From positions 64,293,455 to 64,357,454 of the forward strand of contig NC_090729.1 in the NCBI RefSeq assembly GCF_036898095.1: a stretch of 64,000 nucleotides of DNA, read 5' to 3'. Below, piece after piece: positions 50,124 to 61,004 of this stretch. A program made the position numbers and the translations under genes. Numbering within the stretch: position 1 is the first letter of the stretch; each line of letters opens with the position of its first letter. Source of the DNA: Palaemon carinicauda (lineage: Eukaryota; Arthropoda; Malacostraca; Decapoda; Palaemonidae). The notes beneath the pieces are model-generated. The model was not told the DNA's origin, did not search any database, and saw only the letters and a program-made list of their open reading frames with translations.

Positions 50124-50720
50124 TTATATGTTATGGTTAAGGTTTGCTCTGCTGTTTCTAAGTATTATGTCAGGTCTTCTGGTGTATTGTAGATCTAGTT
50201 TGTTTTTCATTGTGTTGAACATTGTTCCTATGTGTGTTAGGAGGTTATTGTTTATGTATTGGTTAAATGCATTTCTTATTGCATTTGTTTCTGGGTGTCC
50301 AATGAAAGAGTGTCTTTCATTTAGGTCTCCTATTATATATGTGGGAATGTTGCTTTGTATGAGCTGAGTTCTCTCTGTGTTAGGAAGGATTGGTCTTCTG
50401 TGTGGTTGGTATATTGTGCTGATGATCATTGTACCTTTCGTTGTTTGTATTTGTACTGTTAGCATGTCTGAGTTGTAACTATCTACTTGCTTATGTTTAA
50501 TGGAGGTTTTGGTTGCTATGGCAACAACTTAATTTCTTGCGTTTTGTGTTTTCTTTCTGTAGATACTATATGTAAATTTTTTCATTTGCTCTTCGTTTAG
50601 AGTATTTGTATAGTTTGATAGTATTATATATGGGTTTAGTTTCATGTATGTGTTTGTGAGGACATTTTTCCTTGATGACCTTGCTTGGACATTGCACTAT
50701 ATTAGTGTTATTTCTTCTAT
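50124..50720 (-). pseudogene. LINE C endonuclease domain
   Basis: Minus strand: an initial VQ/IVQ block near 50700, then MLTVQIQTTKGTMIISTIYQ (50465) and IPTYIIGDLNERHSFIGHPE, the G-D-x-N-x-x-H core of APE-type endonucleases, then LDLQYTRRPDIIL near the C-terminus. The 113-codon segment is intact; the upstream part has stops. Confidence 0.75.
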
Positions 50721-51119
50721 TATTAGGCAATTTTAAGCCATTGTGTCTACTTTTGCCTTGTGTTGTAATTGCTTCTGCTCCTGATTTAACAGGTGATTCC
50801 TTCTTTTATTTCGTTATATTCCTCCACTTTTACTCTCTTTAATCTTATCAATTTTGAGATATTATCTATGTTTTCTGCTAGCAGTTTTACTATATCTCTT
50901 TTTCAGAAGTCTTTATGATTCCATGTAACCTTCGCTTGGTTGCTGTCTAACACCGTGATTGCTCTTTTCCTGCCTTTGATTTTTTTTGGTCAAAGGTGTT
51001 GTTGCTTGGAGACATAGAGCTGAATGTTCATGTCCTCATGGGACACTTTTCTCATCCTTTCTTTCTCTTTGGCTGTTTTACTTTTGGAAGGCCACTTAGT
51101 TCATATATTTCATCAATGG

Positions 51120-51961
51120 TTATGTGGGGTTTGTAGTTCCATTTTGGGAGGGGGGGGGGTTGTTAACTGTTTGGGTAGCCTTGTTGCATAATTCTGCCAT
51201 GTTTTTTAGTCTTTGGCAGTTTCTCTGTGTTTTTTTTATTTCCGCTTGAATAATTTTTTTTTTTTTTTTTTTCTGATAAGGCAGGAGGCTTGCAGTGTTG
51301 TGTGAGGGCCACTGCAGTTTATGCACTTTGGGGTTTTATTACAAGTTGTGCATCTGTCCTTCTGCACAATTGGCGCACTTGGTCTTCTTTTTGTTGGGTC
51401 AGTGTTTTGTTGGATGGTTGTATTTAAAACAGTTGTAGCGAGGGATTATTTCCAGGAAGATCTCTTTTTTTTTCTAGCAGGTCGGGGGAGGTATTGAATG
51501 GTTACCTATTAAAATACCATTTTTGAGTATCTTTTTTGTCATATCAACATTTTCAACTTTCCATTTTACTACTCACTATTGATATCCTGCCAAATTTTTG
51601 TTTTCAAAGGCTCGTGACTTTAATGTTTGTGTTATTTTATTCAATTTCCTCTATGAAGACTTCGTCAAAGATATCATCAATATGGCTATTAATTTATTTA
51701 AGGATTACTGTGCGTTCTGCATTGTATTCTGGGTGGGGGGTTACTGCAATAAAGTTGAGTTTTTCTTCTTAGATCTTCTTTTATTTCGGGGATTAGGGGT
51801 TTTTCTAGGTTCTCATCTTTGAGAGCTACAGTGTACATATGTATTCCACTTAAAATTTCCCACTTGAAAATTTCGGGGATTCTTGGGAGAGACCAGAGCT
51901 TGGAGGTAGTCTCAAGTGCCTTTTGCACTTCGTTCTTATCTTTGATAGTTATTTTAAGCAT
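51120..51961 (-). pseudogene. LINE C ORF1 (zinc-knuckle protein)
   Basis: Open from 51961 (MLKITIKDKNEVQKALETTS ... EIKEDLRRKTQLYCS), then broken. Near 51400-51290 the minus strand reads CTTCNKTPKCINCSGPH and a following Cys, i.e. clustered CCHC-type knuckles, followed by a K-rich and Q/N-rich tail ending at 51120. This is the RNA-binding ORF1 of the LINE. It is not the same ORF1 family as 36035 or 52440, judging by the N-terminal region. Confidence 0.6.
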
Positions 51962-52439
51962 TTTCTACGATTTCCTCTTTGCTAGCTACCTGAAAATAGC
52001 ATATTTACTTTATAGTTTATTAATCTGGAATGCTTACTGAATATAGCTTTATTTAGCTTTATAGCTTTATTTTCTACTAGCTAATAAATATAATTTATTC
52101 ACTTTATCTTTGAAGTTACAAGGCTCAGAAGCTAATTGAATATAGCTTTGGCTCTTACATATCTGCTATTTTTCCCGAGCTACCAAAGTCTCTTTTGGTT
52201 AATGGGTAAGGATGGGGAATGGGTAGGATAGGAAGCACATGAAACTGGATATACTAATAGGGGGGTGGTGACGTTGTCAATTCATAAACCTGCAAATATA
52301 GTGGAATTTTACGCTGTAGATAATGAGGTGATTAGCCTCTGAATAGCGTGCTGTGACTATTCTCAAATTACTATTTTTCTAGTAGGGTTAACAGGAAGTA
52401 ACTCGGTTGCTTACTAGATATAGATTGCCCAGAATTCTA

Positions 52440-54150
52440 TCCCAACAGGGGCTCTGTTTCGAATATGAGCTTTGTTGGAGGAGTGGGAGGATGTGGTTTA
52501 GGGTCTGACCGAGGCCAAGGAGGTTGAGGAGGGATAGGACTTTAGTGATAATGTGGATGGTGATTGGTATGAGGCCTTACAAGGACACTGTATCCAATTG
52601 ATGACTGAAGGTTGTAGGGAATGGGTTAGTAGAAGGATTTCGACAAGGTGTAGGATCTGGAGTGGATGAGGTCTGTTGAAGGATGAGGGCTGGGCTGGTG
52701 GTAGTGGTAGAATCAGGAGTAGCAGCTGGTACAGGAGCTGGGGCCGGCCTCTGATGAGGTCTCTTACATTTTTTCCTCTGTGGCTTTGGTTGCAGTGTTG
52801 GTGTGTCCTTCGTACATGTTGGATTGGTAGTCTCCAGAGGTTCGAGGCCCTTTGGACTCCTTTTATTCCAGGTGCGGTGAGGCTGCGAGCGGTTGGGGCA
52901 CTTGGGCCGGTCTTTCTCCCAGCGTTGTGCTCATCAATGCAATTTTAAGTTGGATGCTTGTCACTGTAGACTCAACAGCTCACCTGGCTCCTGCATTCAG
53001 ACTTGTGGTGTTCGAAGTGCTGGCAGTTGAAGCAACGGAGTGGTTCCCTTTTCAAGTCCTTTATTAGAAAGTTCCCAACAGTCCAAGCTCCAAGGCAGGT
53101 TGGATAGGTCCTACAAGGGTGACAATGACTTCCCTGGTGGGTGCCTTACGACTGCCAAACTTCCTTTTGGGTTGGGCTATGGTTTGGCAATCCATGATGA
53201 GGGAGTTTGGCATCTTGACTGGGTAAATGTATACCACTACTTTTCTCTGTTTCTTGGTGGGATCAAGGTAGGTTTGGAGGGCTTCATTATGCAGGTGTCT
53301 TACACTATCTTAATCCTTGGGGGTGCTGATGATATCACCATTTAAGCTGGTTCTGGCTGTAATCTTTAGTCCTGGATAAGCGACTGCCATAGCAGCTACG
53401 GCCGCACATAACGTGGTCCCTCCTGTGGCTGGTAGTTTAAACTTGGGGAGTTGAGTTGCCATTAGCTTTGAGAATTCTAGTGAAACCTGGGTACTGCTGA
53501 TGGCAGTGGCTTCAACTAGGAGCCGAGTGGGGCACACAGTGCAGTTGCAATCCTGCATGTGTGCCTCTGTAGGCTGCGGGGGGGGGGGGGGGGGGGGGCG
53601 GCAGGGGGCGGGGGCAGGTTGTCCAGGTCTAGGTCCATGGCAGATATGTTTGCCTCTCGTGTAGTGGTGGCTCCAGCTGTATACTCTTTTGGGCCCCAGG
53701 CTTGCGACTCCAAGCAGGCAGGCAGGGTGTCCGTAGCAGTAGGGTGCTCTGCCTTCTTCTCCTTGGCCACTGGATTGGTTGGAGAAGGTGGAGATTGTGA
53801 CTTGGTTACTGGTTCTTTGGGTTAAACAGAGAGCCAAAACTCTTGCAGACATTGTGCAAAACTACACTCATTGTGGTGGGCTTTATCTCTAGGTGGCATG
53901 TAGAAGAAAGATTTCTTGGAGAGCTAGTAAGGTTTAGAAAAGATGTTGGTGTATGGGTCCTTGTAGAATAGTGGAGTTATATCCAAGTTGTTGGGCCAGG
54001 TGTCTTGCTCCTTTAATTAAGTGTGGTATACAAGCAATGGTGAGGGCCAAACAATCCATGCACTCACATCTTAAGTTGGGATGGTACATTTGTGGGTCCT
54101 TGGTAGAGACGAAACCAACATAGTTGATTAGGTCCTCCCTATATTTTCAA
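52440..54150 (-). pseudogene. Second copy of Cys-rich LINE ORF1
   Basis: Homologous to 36035-37642. The N-terminal part near 54120-53950 reads YVGFVSTKDPQMYHPNLRCE with C-E-C-M-D-C. 53852-53310 contains MQDCNCTVCPTRLLVEATAI and CAAVAAMAVAYPGLKITART (compare SYASVAAMAAKPGMQLTARS in the other copy). Near 52930-52860 a knuckle remnant reads KCPNRSQPHRTWNKRSP, with the second Cys of the other copy replaced by Arg. The Pro/Thr-rich tail ends around 52600-52440. A G21 run interrupts a Pro-rich linker at 53578-53598. Many shifts; no ORF2 of the same element recognised beside it. Confidence 0.7.
53578..53598. repeat. Poly(G) run (about 21 G)
   Basis: On the minus strand this encodes a poly-Pro linker in ORF1. 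It is a likely slippage or sequencing-error site. Confidence 0.95.
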
Positions 54151-55343
<1,193 letters not shown>

Positions 55344-55373
<30 letters not shown>

Positions 55374-55598
55374 AATGGTGGCAGCAGTGGGACTCTAAGA
55401 ATTAGAGAAAGATCTTCAAGACTTCAAAATAAAAGCTGTAAAACCAGAGAAAGATTTTCAAGACTTCAAAATGATAGCTGTAAAACCAGAGAAAGATCTT
55501 CAAGAACTCAACATTATCTACATGAATCTACAATTTTGACTAAGTATTATAGTCCAACGGAACAGTTAACATTAACAAATGTTATGAATACCAACTGA
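55344..55598 (+). CDS. Upstream ORF of the retrovirus-like leader (hypothetical)
   Basis: 84 codons from ATG 55344 in the end of the LTR, across the PBS and the 42-bp repeats, to TGA at 55598. The protein would be basic, with repeated R-E-R-S/F-S-R-L/T-Q. It ends about 480 bp before gag. Whether the ATG is inside the transcript depends on the start site. The reading frame being kept by the 14-codon repeats may be chance. Confidence 0.3.
55376..55393 (+). other. Primer-binding site
   Basis: TGGTGGCAGCAGTGGGAC starts 2-5 bp after the LTR end and begins with TGG as expected for a tRNA 3' CCA end. Confidence 0.8.
55405..55510 (+). repeat. 42-bp tandem repeat in the leader (2.5 copies)
   Basis: Units start at 55405, 55447 and 55489 with GAGAAAGATCTTCAAGA and GCTGTAAAACC landmarks. 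Since 42 bp is 14 codons, the frame that starts at ATG 55344 inside the LTR carries 14-residue repeats (RERSSRLQNKSCKT) before stopping at 55598. Confidence 0.95.
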
Positions 55599-56078
55599 AT
55601 CTTCAATCAACATCCTAGGAAACCCAAGGACTGGCGTTCAACAATTGCAAAACATACATAGGAAGCACTACATTCAACAAGAAACTCGAACGATACATCG
55701 CTAACAAAACATTAAGAGAGACAGAGAGGACGTGTCGACATCACTTTTCCCATATATAAGCTAAGTACAAATTTTTGAATTCATTCCAGTTTGGGCAGTG
55801 AAGTGTAGTTATCACGAGTCGTTAGTCAATTATTACTGGGGTGAGTGAATTGCTAATCTTTGTTAAAGGAAACTCCGAATTCTCATTTAGAATTTTTCTT
55901 TCTTTGTGCTAATTTCTTTTTTCTTTCAGAAATTCTCGGGAAATGTTTTGGGATTAGTAACATTGTTTGGGGAATTTTATTATACATATGCGTTTACGCA
56001 GTGGGCGTCTGTACTCATATAGATATTTTGATAGAAATATAAGGGGTCAAAGAGATAGGAAAAAAAAATACAGCAGTC

Positions 56079-57157
56079 ATGACTCCTCCTGTGAGTCCTT
56101 CCCCTGGACCTAGTGGTGTAGGCCAGACTAATCCTCCTCCAATTGCGACGCTTGTAAATGCCAGGTCAGCAATCCTTCCTTTTCAGGGTCGAGTCAACGG
56201 GTTCTTGCCACAAAATGTGGAGTCATGGATTTCATCCGTCGATGCCCATTTAAATGCCAAACAAATCGTAGACCCTTTTGTACAATTACAAGAAGCTAAA
56301 AGTTTTATAGATTTTTATAAGGGGGATGCGAGTGCGTATTTAAGAGGTGTTTCATTTCAAGAAGCAGTTACTTGGGATGATTTCAAAGTTAGGTTACGCG
56401 CGATCTATGGGGGGAGGAAGCCTTGGATGTAGTATTAACGTTACGAAATACACTTAATCAAGCCACTATGAATCGGCTTAATATTATTGAGAGAGCAGCT
56501 CTCATAGCTGATAGGCTTAACGAATATCAGGATATTTTAGGTCATTCCACTTGGGTTACTAACGATAACATCTCCGTGAAAGATTTTTTACGATTAATGT
56601 ATTTAACTTGTATGACACTTATGTTGCCTCAAGCTTTAGTGCGGTGTTTTGATAAGAAGTTAACGCCTGCAAGTACGGAATTGGATGTCTATAAACAGAT
56701 AAAGAAACACATGTCCAAGTGTCCAGATCTCGATCCCGTGTTAACTCAAGTTTTTGCAAAGAATGAAACAAAACCACAAACAGTGAACGTAGTTAGCAGT
56801 CCAGTAGCGGGAATGACGTGTTATAACTGCAAACGTCAAGGTCACTTAAGCGCAGACTGCAGAACAAAATTTTGGTCAATTCACAACACTGCAACGCATT
56901 CATATAGTCAATGTTACTCTCGTAAGACACAACAATATCCCAGAAATACACAGTCAATTCCACAGTCAGTTCCATATGGAAATAAAAAGAAAAATCCTCA
57001 TTTTAACAATAAGAAGAAACAACCAAATGTCAATGCAGTTCAGAGTCCAAAACAAACAAACACTTCTTCAAATATCGCTGAGCCTGGGTCGCCAAACCAG
57101 ACCTCGCAAGGTCAGACTAATTTTCAGAATGTGCAGAGCAAAGCAAATACCACATAG
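56079..57157 (+). pseudogene. gag of errantivirus-like element (one frameshift)
   Basis: ATG 56079 begins a Pro-rich N-terminus (MTPPVSPSPGPSGVGQTNPP), followed by capsid-like sequence (NVESWISSVDAHLNAKQIVD, ASAYLRGVSFQEAVTWDDFK). In the G6 run at 56409-56414 the sense passes to another frame (EEALDVVLTLRNTLNQATMN), so the copy lacks or gains a base there. The second part runs 244 codons and contains the nucleocapsid knuckle CYNCKRQGHLSADC near 56818-56860 and an Asn/Gln-rich tail, ending at TAG 57155-57157. The protein assembles the particle. A splice donor GTGAGT lies after codon 4 (56091). Confidence 0.88.
56091..56096 (+). promoter_or_regulatory. Putative splice donor inside gag
   Basis: CCT|GTGAGT: consensus donor directly after the fourth gag codon, in phase 0 with the acceptor at 61004. 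Another GTGAGT lies at 55841 in the leader. Confidence 0.55.
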
Positions 57158-58164
57158 TTAACTCTAGAGGGGAAGAGAGTGATGTTGGGTCAAGGTCATT
57201 CATGTCAACATCAATAGTATTGAATAATCAATTTAATGTTTTATCAGATAATTGTGAGACAATAGATTTTCCTATGAAACACACGGCCGAATTAAGTAAA
57301 ACAGTGCATGCTCCCGTAGATTTGCAATGAATTCATACAATAATAAGCCCAAATGAGTTACGGCCAACCTTATATGCTGTAAATTTAGAACACAAATCCT
57401 TTACGTTATTTTTTGACTCTGGTAGTCCATGTAATACCATGGATTTGAAGACACATCATTTGTTGTTTTCGAACTTTCCGATTGAAAAATCCGGAATTAA
57501 ACTTTCGGGTATAGGAAATAATGAATTAAATGTCACAGGCATAACTCATGTTCAGTTCAGAGTCGGTAATCGCACGTTTGCCGATACATTTGTTGTTGTA
57601 AAAAACAATAATATGTATCCAGCTGTAATTATAGGATACCCATCTATGGGAAATCAAAACATTATCTTAGCTCCTGCCAAGCACGGCGTGTATATCAAAG
57701 GGGAATTCTATAAGTCTTCTAATACCTTAAAATCAGTTTTGGATAAAAAGGAGACGATAAATGTAACCGTAACGTACGTTGAAGAACCAATAACTTGTCT
57801 CACTAATAAAGAAATAATATACGCGACCCAGCAGAATTCTCGTTCACCCGTAATATCATCTTGCACGCAATCTATCGAACCAAACATACCTTCGAATTTA
57901 ATAGTGCAAATAAAGAAAACACTACCGGGATCTGAAATATTAATCCTTTCCGATACTTTGAAAACTAACGGATTGTCTGTCACACAAGCTATTTATACAG
58001 TAGGCTCACATCAACAATGTAATATCGAAGTCTGTAATCATTTAAATAACACTTTAGTCATTCACAAAAATCAACATATCTTGGATGTAGAAGTTTATAA
58101 ACATCGTATTCTTACCGTTGCTGAAATCAATCACTCTCAATCAGTTGCAGATGAATCCCTTTAG
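57148..58164 (+). pseudogene. pol N-terminal part and protease
   Basis: This frame is -1 relative to the end of gag and overlaps it, the usual arrangement for a gag-pol frameshift. It is open upstream to a TGA at 57328-57330 (DLQ-stop-IHTIIS), then continues through LFFDSGSPCNTMD, where D-S-G near 57415 is the retropepsin active site, and a hydrophobic VIIGYPSMG block near 57630, to TAG 58162-58164. RT follows in the +1 frame, so a 1-bp lesion lies between about 58118 and 58160. The TGA and this shift look like degeneration rather than normal recoding. Confidence 0.82.
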
Positions 58165-60898
58165 CGATCTATTAAAAATAGACGAAGAAATTCAGCAGAA
58201 AATTTTTGAACTTTTAACTAAATATCATGATGTTTTTTCCACTACCGATGGATCCTTAGGAAAAACAGATGTGATCGAGCATCAAATAAGGTTAAAGGAC
58301 AAGCAGAAAATTATATATGTACCCTCGTATAGACTCCCTATGAAATTCCAGAATGAAATAAATGAAGTAGGTAAAATGCTAGAAGAAGGAGTCATTAGGA
58401 AATCAAACAGCCCTTATAATTTTCCTTTAATAGTTGTACCGAAAAAAGATCTAACATGGCGTATCTGCGTCGACTTTCGTCGTCTAAACGAGGAAACGAT
58501 CCCTGATCGATTCCCAGTGCCATGTACTGACGATATTTTGTCTTTGTTAGTTCAGAATAAATATTTTACCAGTTTGGACTTACTTAAAGGTTTTCACCAG
58601 ATATCATTAGAAGAAGATAGTATCCCATATACAGCCTTCAGCACAGCCAGGGGACATTATGAATTTTTACGGATGCCTTTTGGTTTACGTTGTGCTCCTA
58701 TAACATTTACAAGAATGATTAATATAGTGTTTGGAGACTTGTTAGGGGATATATTGCATGCCTATATGGATGATCTTGTAATCTTTTCCAACACCTTAGA
58801 AGAACATCTACGTAAGTTAGAACTAGTACTACAGAGATTAAGACAACATAACTTAAGGGTGAAGATTAGTAAGTGTGAGTTTTTCACAACAGAATTAATA
58901 TATTTAGGTTTCATGGTGTCAAGCCAAGGTCTTAAAGTAGTCCATGATAAGGTGTCGGCTATACGTAATTTTCCCATACCTACTAATGTCAAGGGAATAC
59001 AGCAATTTCTGGGTTGTAGTGGATATTACTGGCGTTTTATACGCAACTATTCAATAATAGCCGCTCCTCTAACTGATCTTACGAAGAAGGGCGTAGATTT
59101 CATATGGTCTGAGCAACATCAACAGGCGTTTAATACTTTGAAAAATGAACTGTGTAGTTCTCCTATCTTAAAATTTCCTGACTTCGGTAAGGAATTCTTC
59201 ATTGCAACAGACGCCTCAGACTTAGGAGTAGGAGGGGTATTGCTTCAGCAATATGATAAACAATGTTTCCCGATAGCTTTCTATTCTCGAAAATTGAGAA
59301 CTTCTGAAAGTAAGTATGCAGTAATAGACAAGGAAGGACTAGCTATTGTTAATTCGCTAGTGCATTTTGAGTTCATAATTTACGGTTATCCCGTTAAGGT
59401 TCTTACTGACCATAAACCACTAACAGAGTTCTTTAAAGGCTTCAATCCCAGCCCTAAACGAACTCGGTGGCATTTGATCATTCAAGATTTTGGCGCAAAA
59501 ATCGGGTATTTACCTGGGAAAGCAAATATCATTGCGGATGCATTATCACGCAACCCCGTGTCATCTTGTACGGAGCCTTTAGCTGAATTAATAGATATAT
59601 CAACATCCATGTCTATTATAAAAACAATATCTGAACAAGAAGATTTAGGCTGGAGCGCTGAATTGTTACAGACTGAGCAAAGAAAAGATCAGAAAATAGA
59701 AACAATTATAAATGCTTTGAAAGGCAATCATAAAGAAAAGGAATATATAAAGTATAAGCAGCAGAATTATATAATCAAAGATAATATTCTGTGTAGGACT
59801 GTGACAAGGAAAACCCGCAATACACCACATGTAACTAACGACCAGGTAGTAGTACCAATCTCACTTATTTCCACTGTCCTGAATTGGTTGCATTCAAATC
59901 CATTACATGGACACCCGGGGTTCTCATTAATGTCACAGAAAGCCAAATCATTGTTTTATTGGCATACAATGCTTACAGATATAAAAAGACACATAGCTAA
60001 TTGTCGCACATGTCAGGAAAACAAAGGGCATACGAAAACACCTGTCAGCCTAGGAGCTTATCCTGTGCCCAATCAACCCTTTGAAAGAATACATTTAGAT
60101 TTGTTAACAGGATTTTACGAGTCAGACAGAGGAAATAAGCACCTCTTAGTAATTATAGATGCTTTAACTCGATATACAGAACTAATAGCACTTAAAACTA
60201 AAACTGCGATTGAATGCGCTAGGAAGTTTTACGAGTGTTACATTTGTAAACATGGAATTCCACACATGATAATCTCAGACTCGGGTGGTGAATTTAATAA
60301 TCACTTTCTTACTTCATTGTGTGAATTCCTCAACATAAAGAAAATAAATACCATGATATATCACCCAGAGTCGAATGGGCTAGTGGAAAGAGCAAATAGG
60401 AAGATATTGAATATATTGAGGGTAACACTAGGGGGATCAGACCCCAACTGGGATATTGCAATACCGGCGGCACTGAGTACTCTGAATCATTCATATCATA
60501 TATCAATTAAAATGTCACCGCATGAAGCATTGTATGGTACCCCAGATAGAACACCTTTCCATGTATTAACGCCTACAACTAATCTATCAAATCTTTTAAA
60601 AGAATGTATAAATGCAAGTATAAGCCGATATGATATCCTTCAAAAGAATTTAGAAGAATCACAAATCATAATGAAAATGAATCATGATAAAATAGCGAAA
60701 CCAACTAAAACATATACCGTGGGTGATAACATATATATTCAAATCAATGTACGAAAAGGGCTCAATTATAAACTAACACCTAAGTTTGAAGGCCCATTTA
60801 ATATTTTGGAAACATTAACGGCCAATAGGTTTAGAGTTCAAAACGTATCCCAACCCACGAATGAGAGAATAGTACCATTGGCTCACATAAAAAATTAA
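58118..60898 (+). CDS. pol: pol: reverse transcriptase-RNase H-integrase
   Basis: 926 codons without a break; the first residues before about MNPFSDLLKIDEEI are probably read from the protease frame in an intact copy. Residue numbers count from 58118. RT: VDFRRLNEE near 118, TSLDLLKGFHQI (Asp 154), MPFGLRCAP, and AYMDDLVIF with Y-M-D-D at 216-219. RNase H: TDASDLGVGG (Asp 365), KEGLA (Glu 406), TDHKPL (Asp 431), ADALSR (Asp 474). Integrase: zinc residues His 592/597 and Cys 629/632, catalytic Asp 661, Asp 721 and Glu 757, an exact D,D35E spacing, then a GPFNILE-containing C-terminal domain. All catalytic residues are present. It copies and inserts the element. Confidence 0.93.
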   Translation: MLKSITLNQLQMNPFSDLLKIDEEIQQKIFELLTKYHDVFSTTDGSLGKTDVIEHQIRLKDKQKIIYVPSYRLPMKFQNEINEVGKMLEEGVIRKSNSPYNFPLIVVPKKDLTWRICVDFRRLNEETIPDRFPVPCTDDILSLLVQNKYFTSLDLLKGFHQISLEEDSIPYTAFSTARGHYEFLRMPFGLRCAPITFTRMINIVFGDLLGDILHAYMDDLVIFSNTLEEHLRKLELVLQRLRQHNLRVKISKCEFFTTELIYLGFMVSSQGLKVVHDKVSAIRNFPIPTNVKGIQQFLGCSGYYWRFIRNYSIIAAPLTDLTKKGVDFIWSEQHQQAFNTLKNELCSSPILKFPDFGKEFFIATDASDLGVGGVLLQQYDKQCFPIAFYSRKLRTSESKYAVIDKEGLAIVNSLVHFEFIIYGYPVKVLTDHKPLTEFFKGFNPSPKRTRWHLIIQDFGAKIGYLPGKANIIADALSRNPVSSCTEPLAELIDISTSMSIIKTISEQEDLGWSAELLQTEQRKDQKIETIINALKGNHKEKEYIKYKQQNYIIKDNILCRTVTRKTRNTPHVTNDQVVVPISLISTVLNWLHSNPLHGHPGFSLMSQKAKSLFYWHTMLTDIKRHIANCRTCQENKGHTKTPVSLGAYPVPNQPFERIHLDLLTGFYESDRGNKHLLVIIDALTRYTELIALKTKTAIECARKFYECYICKHGIPHMIISDSGGEFNNHFLTSLCEFLNIKKINTMIYHPESNGLVERANRKILNILRVTLGGSDPNWDIAIPAALSTLNHSYHISIKMSPHEALYGTPDRTPFHVLTPTTNLSNLLKECINASISRYDILQKNLEESQIIMKMNHDKIAKPTKTYTVGDNIYIQINVRKGLNYKLTPKFEGPFNILETLTANRFRVQNVSQPTNERIVPLAHIKN

Positions 60899-60951
60899 AA
60901 AAAAAGAGAGGAAAAGAAGTGAGGGAAAATTTTTTTTTATATTATGTGATT

Positions 60952-61004
60952 AAAAGTTTTCTTTTTAATACAGGAGTAATTACATATATTTTTTCTCGTT
61001 ACAG
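60952..61004 (+). promoter_or_regulatory. Splice acceptors before env
   Basis: Two pyrimidine-rich AG acceptors: TTTTCTTTTTAATACAG ending at 60973 and TTTTTTCTCGTTACAG ending at 61004. The second opens directly into the env frame. Confidence 0.65.

Larger units (their letters stand above)
48880..51965 (-). mobile_element. LINE C, two-ORF non-LTR element, decayed (minus strand)
   Basis: Order on the minus strand: ORF1 (51961-51120), endonuclease (about 50720-50124), RT (about 49760-48880). All parts are interrupted by stops and shifts. The RT ends within the palm, so the element is 3'-incomplete or too decayed to follow. Confidence 0.75.

Noticed and set aside
55841..55846. Leader GTGAGT as the env splice donor
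   Set aside because: Joining there would leave env without an ATG before its signal-like segment, whereas the donor at 56091 supplies one in phase. Kept only as an alternative.
56403..56416. Programmed -1 frameshift in gag at the G6 run
   Set aside because: The reading phase does not give a standard X-XXY-YYZ slippery heptamer, and a frameshift inside the capsid has no known role. A homopolymer indel is simpler.
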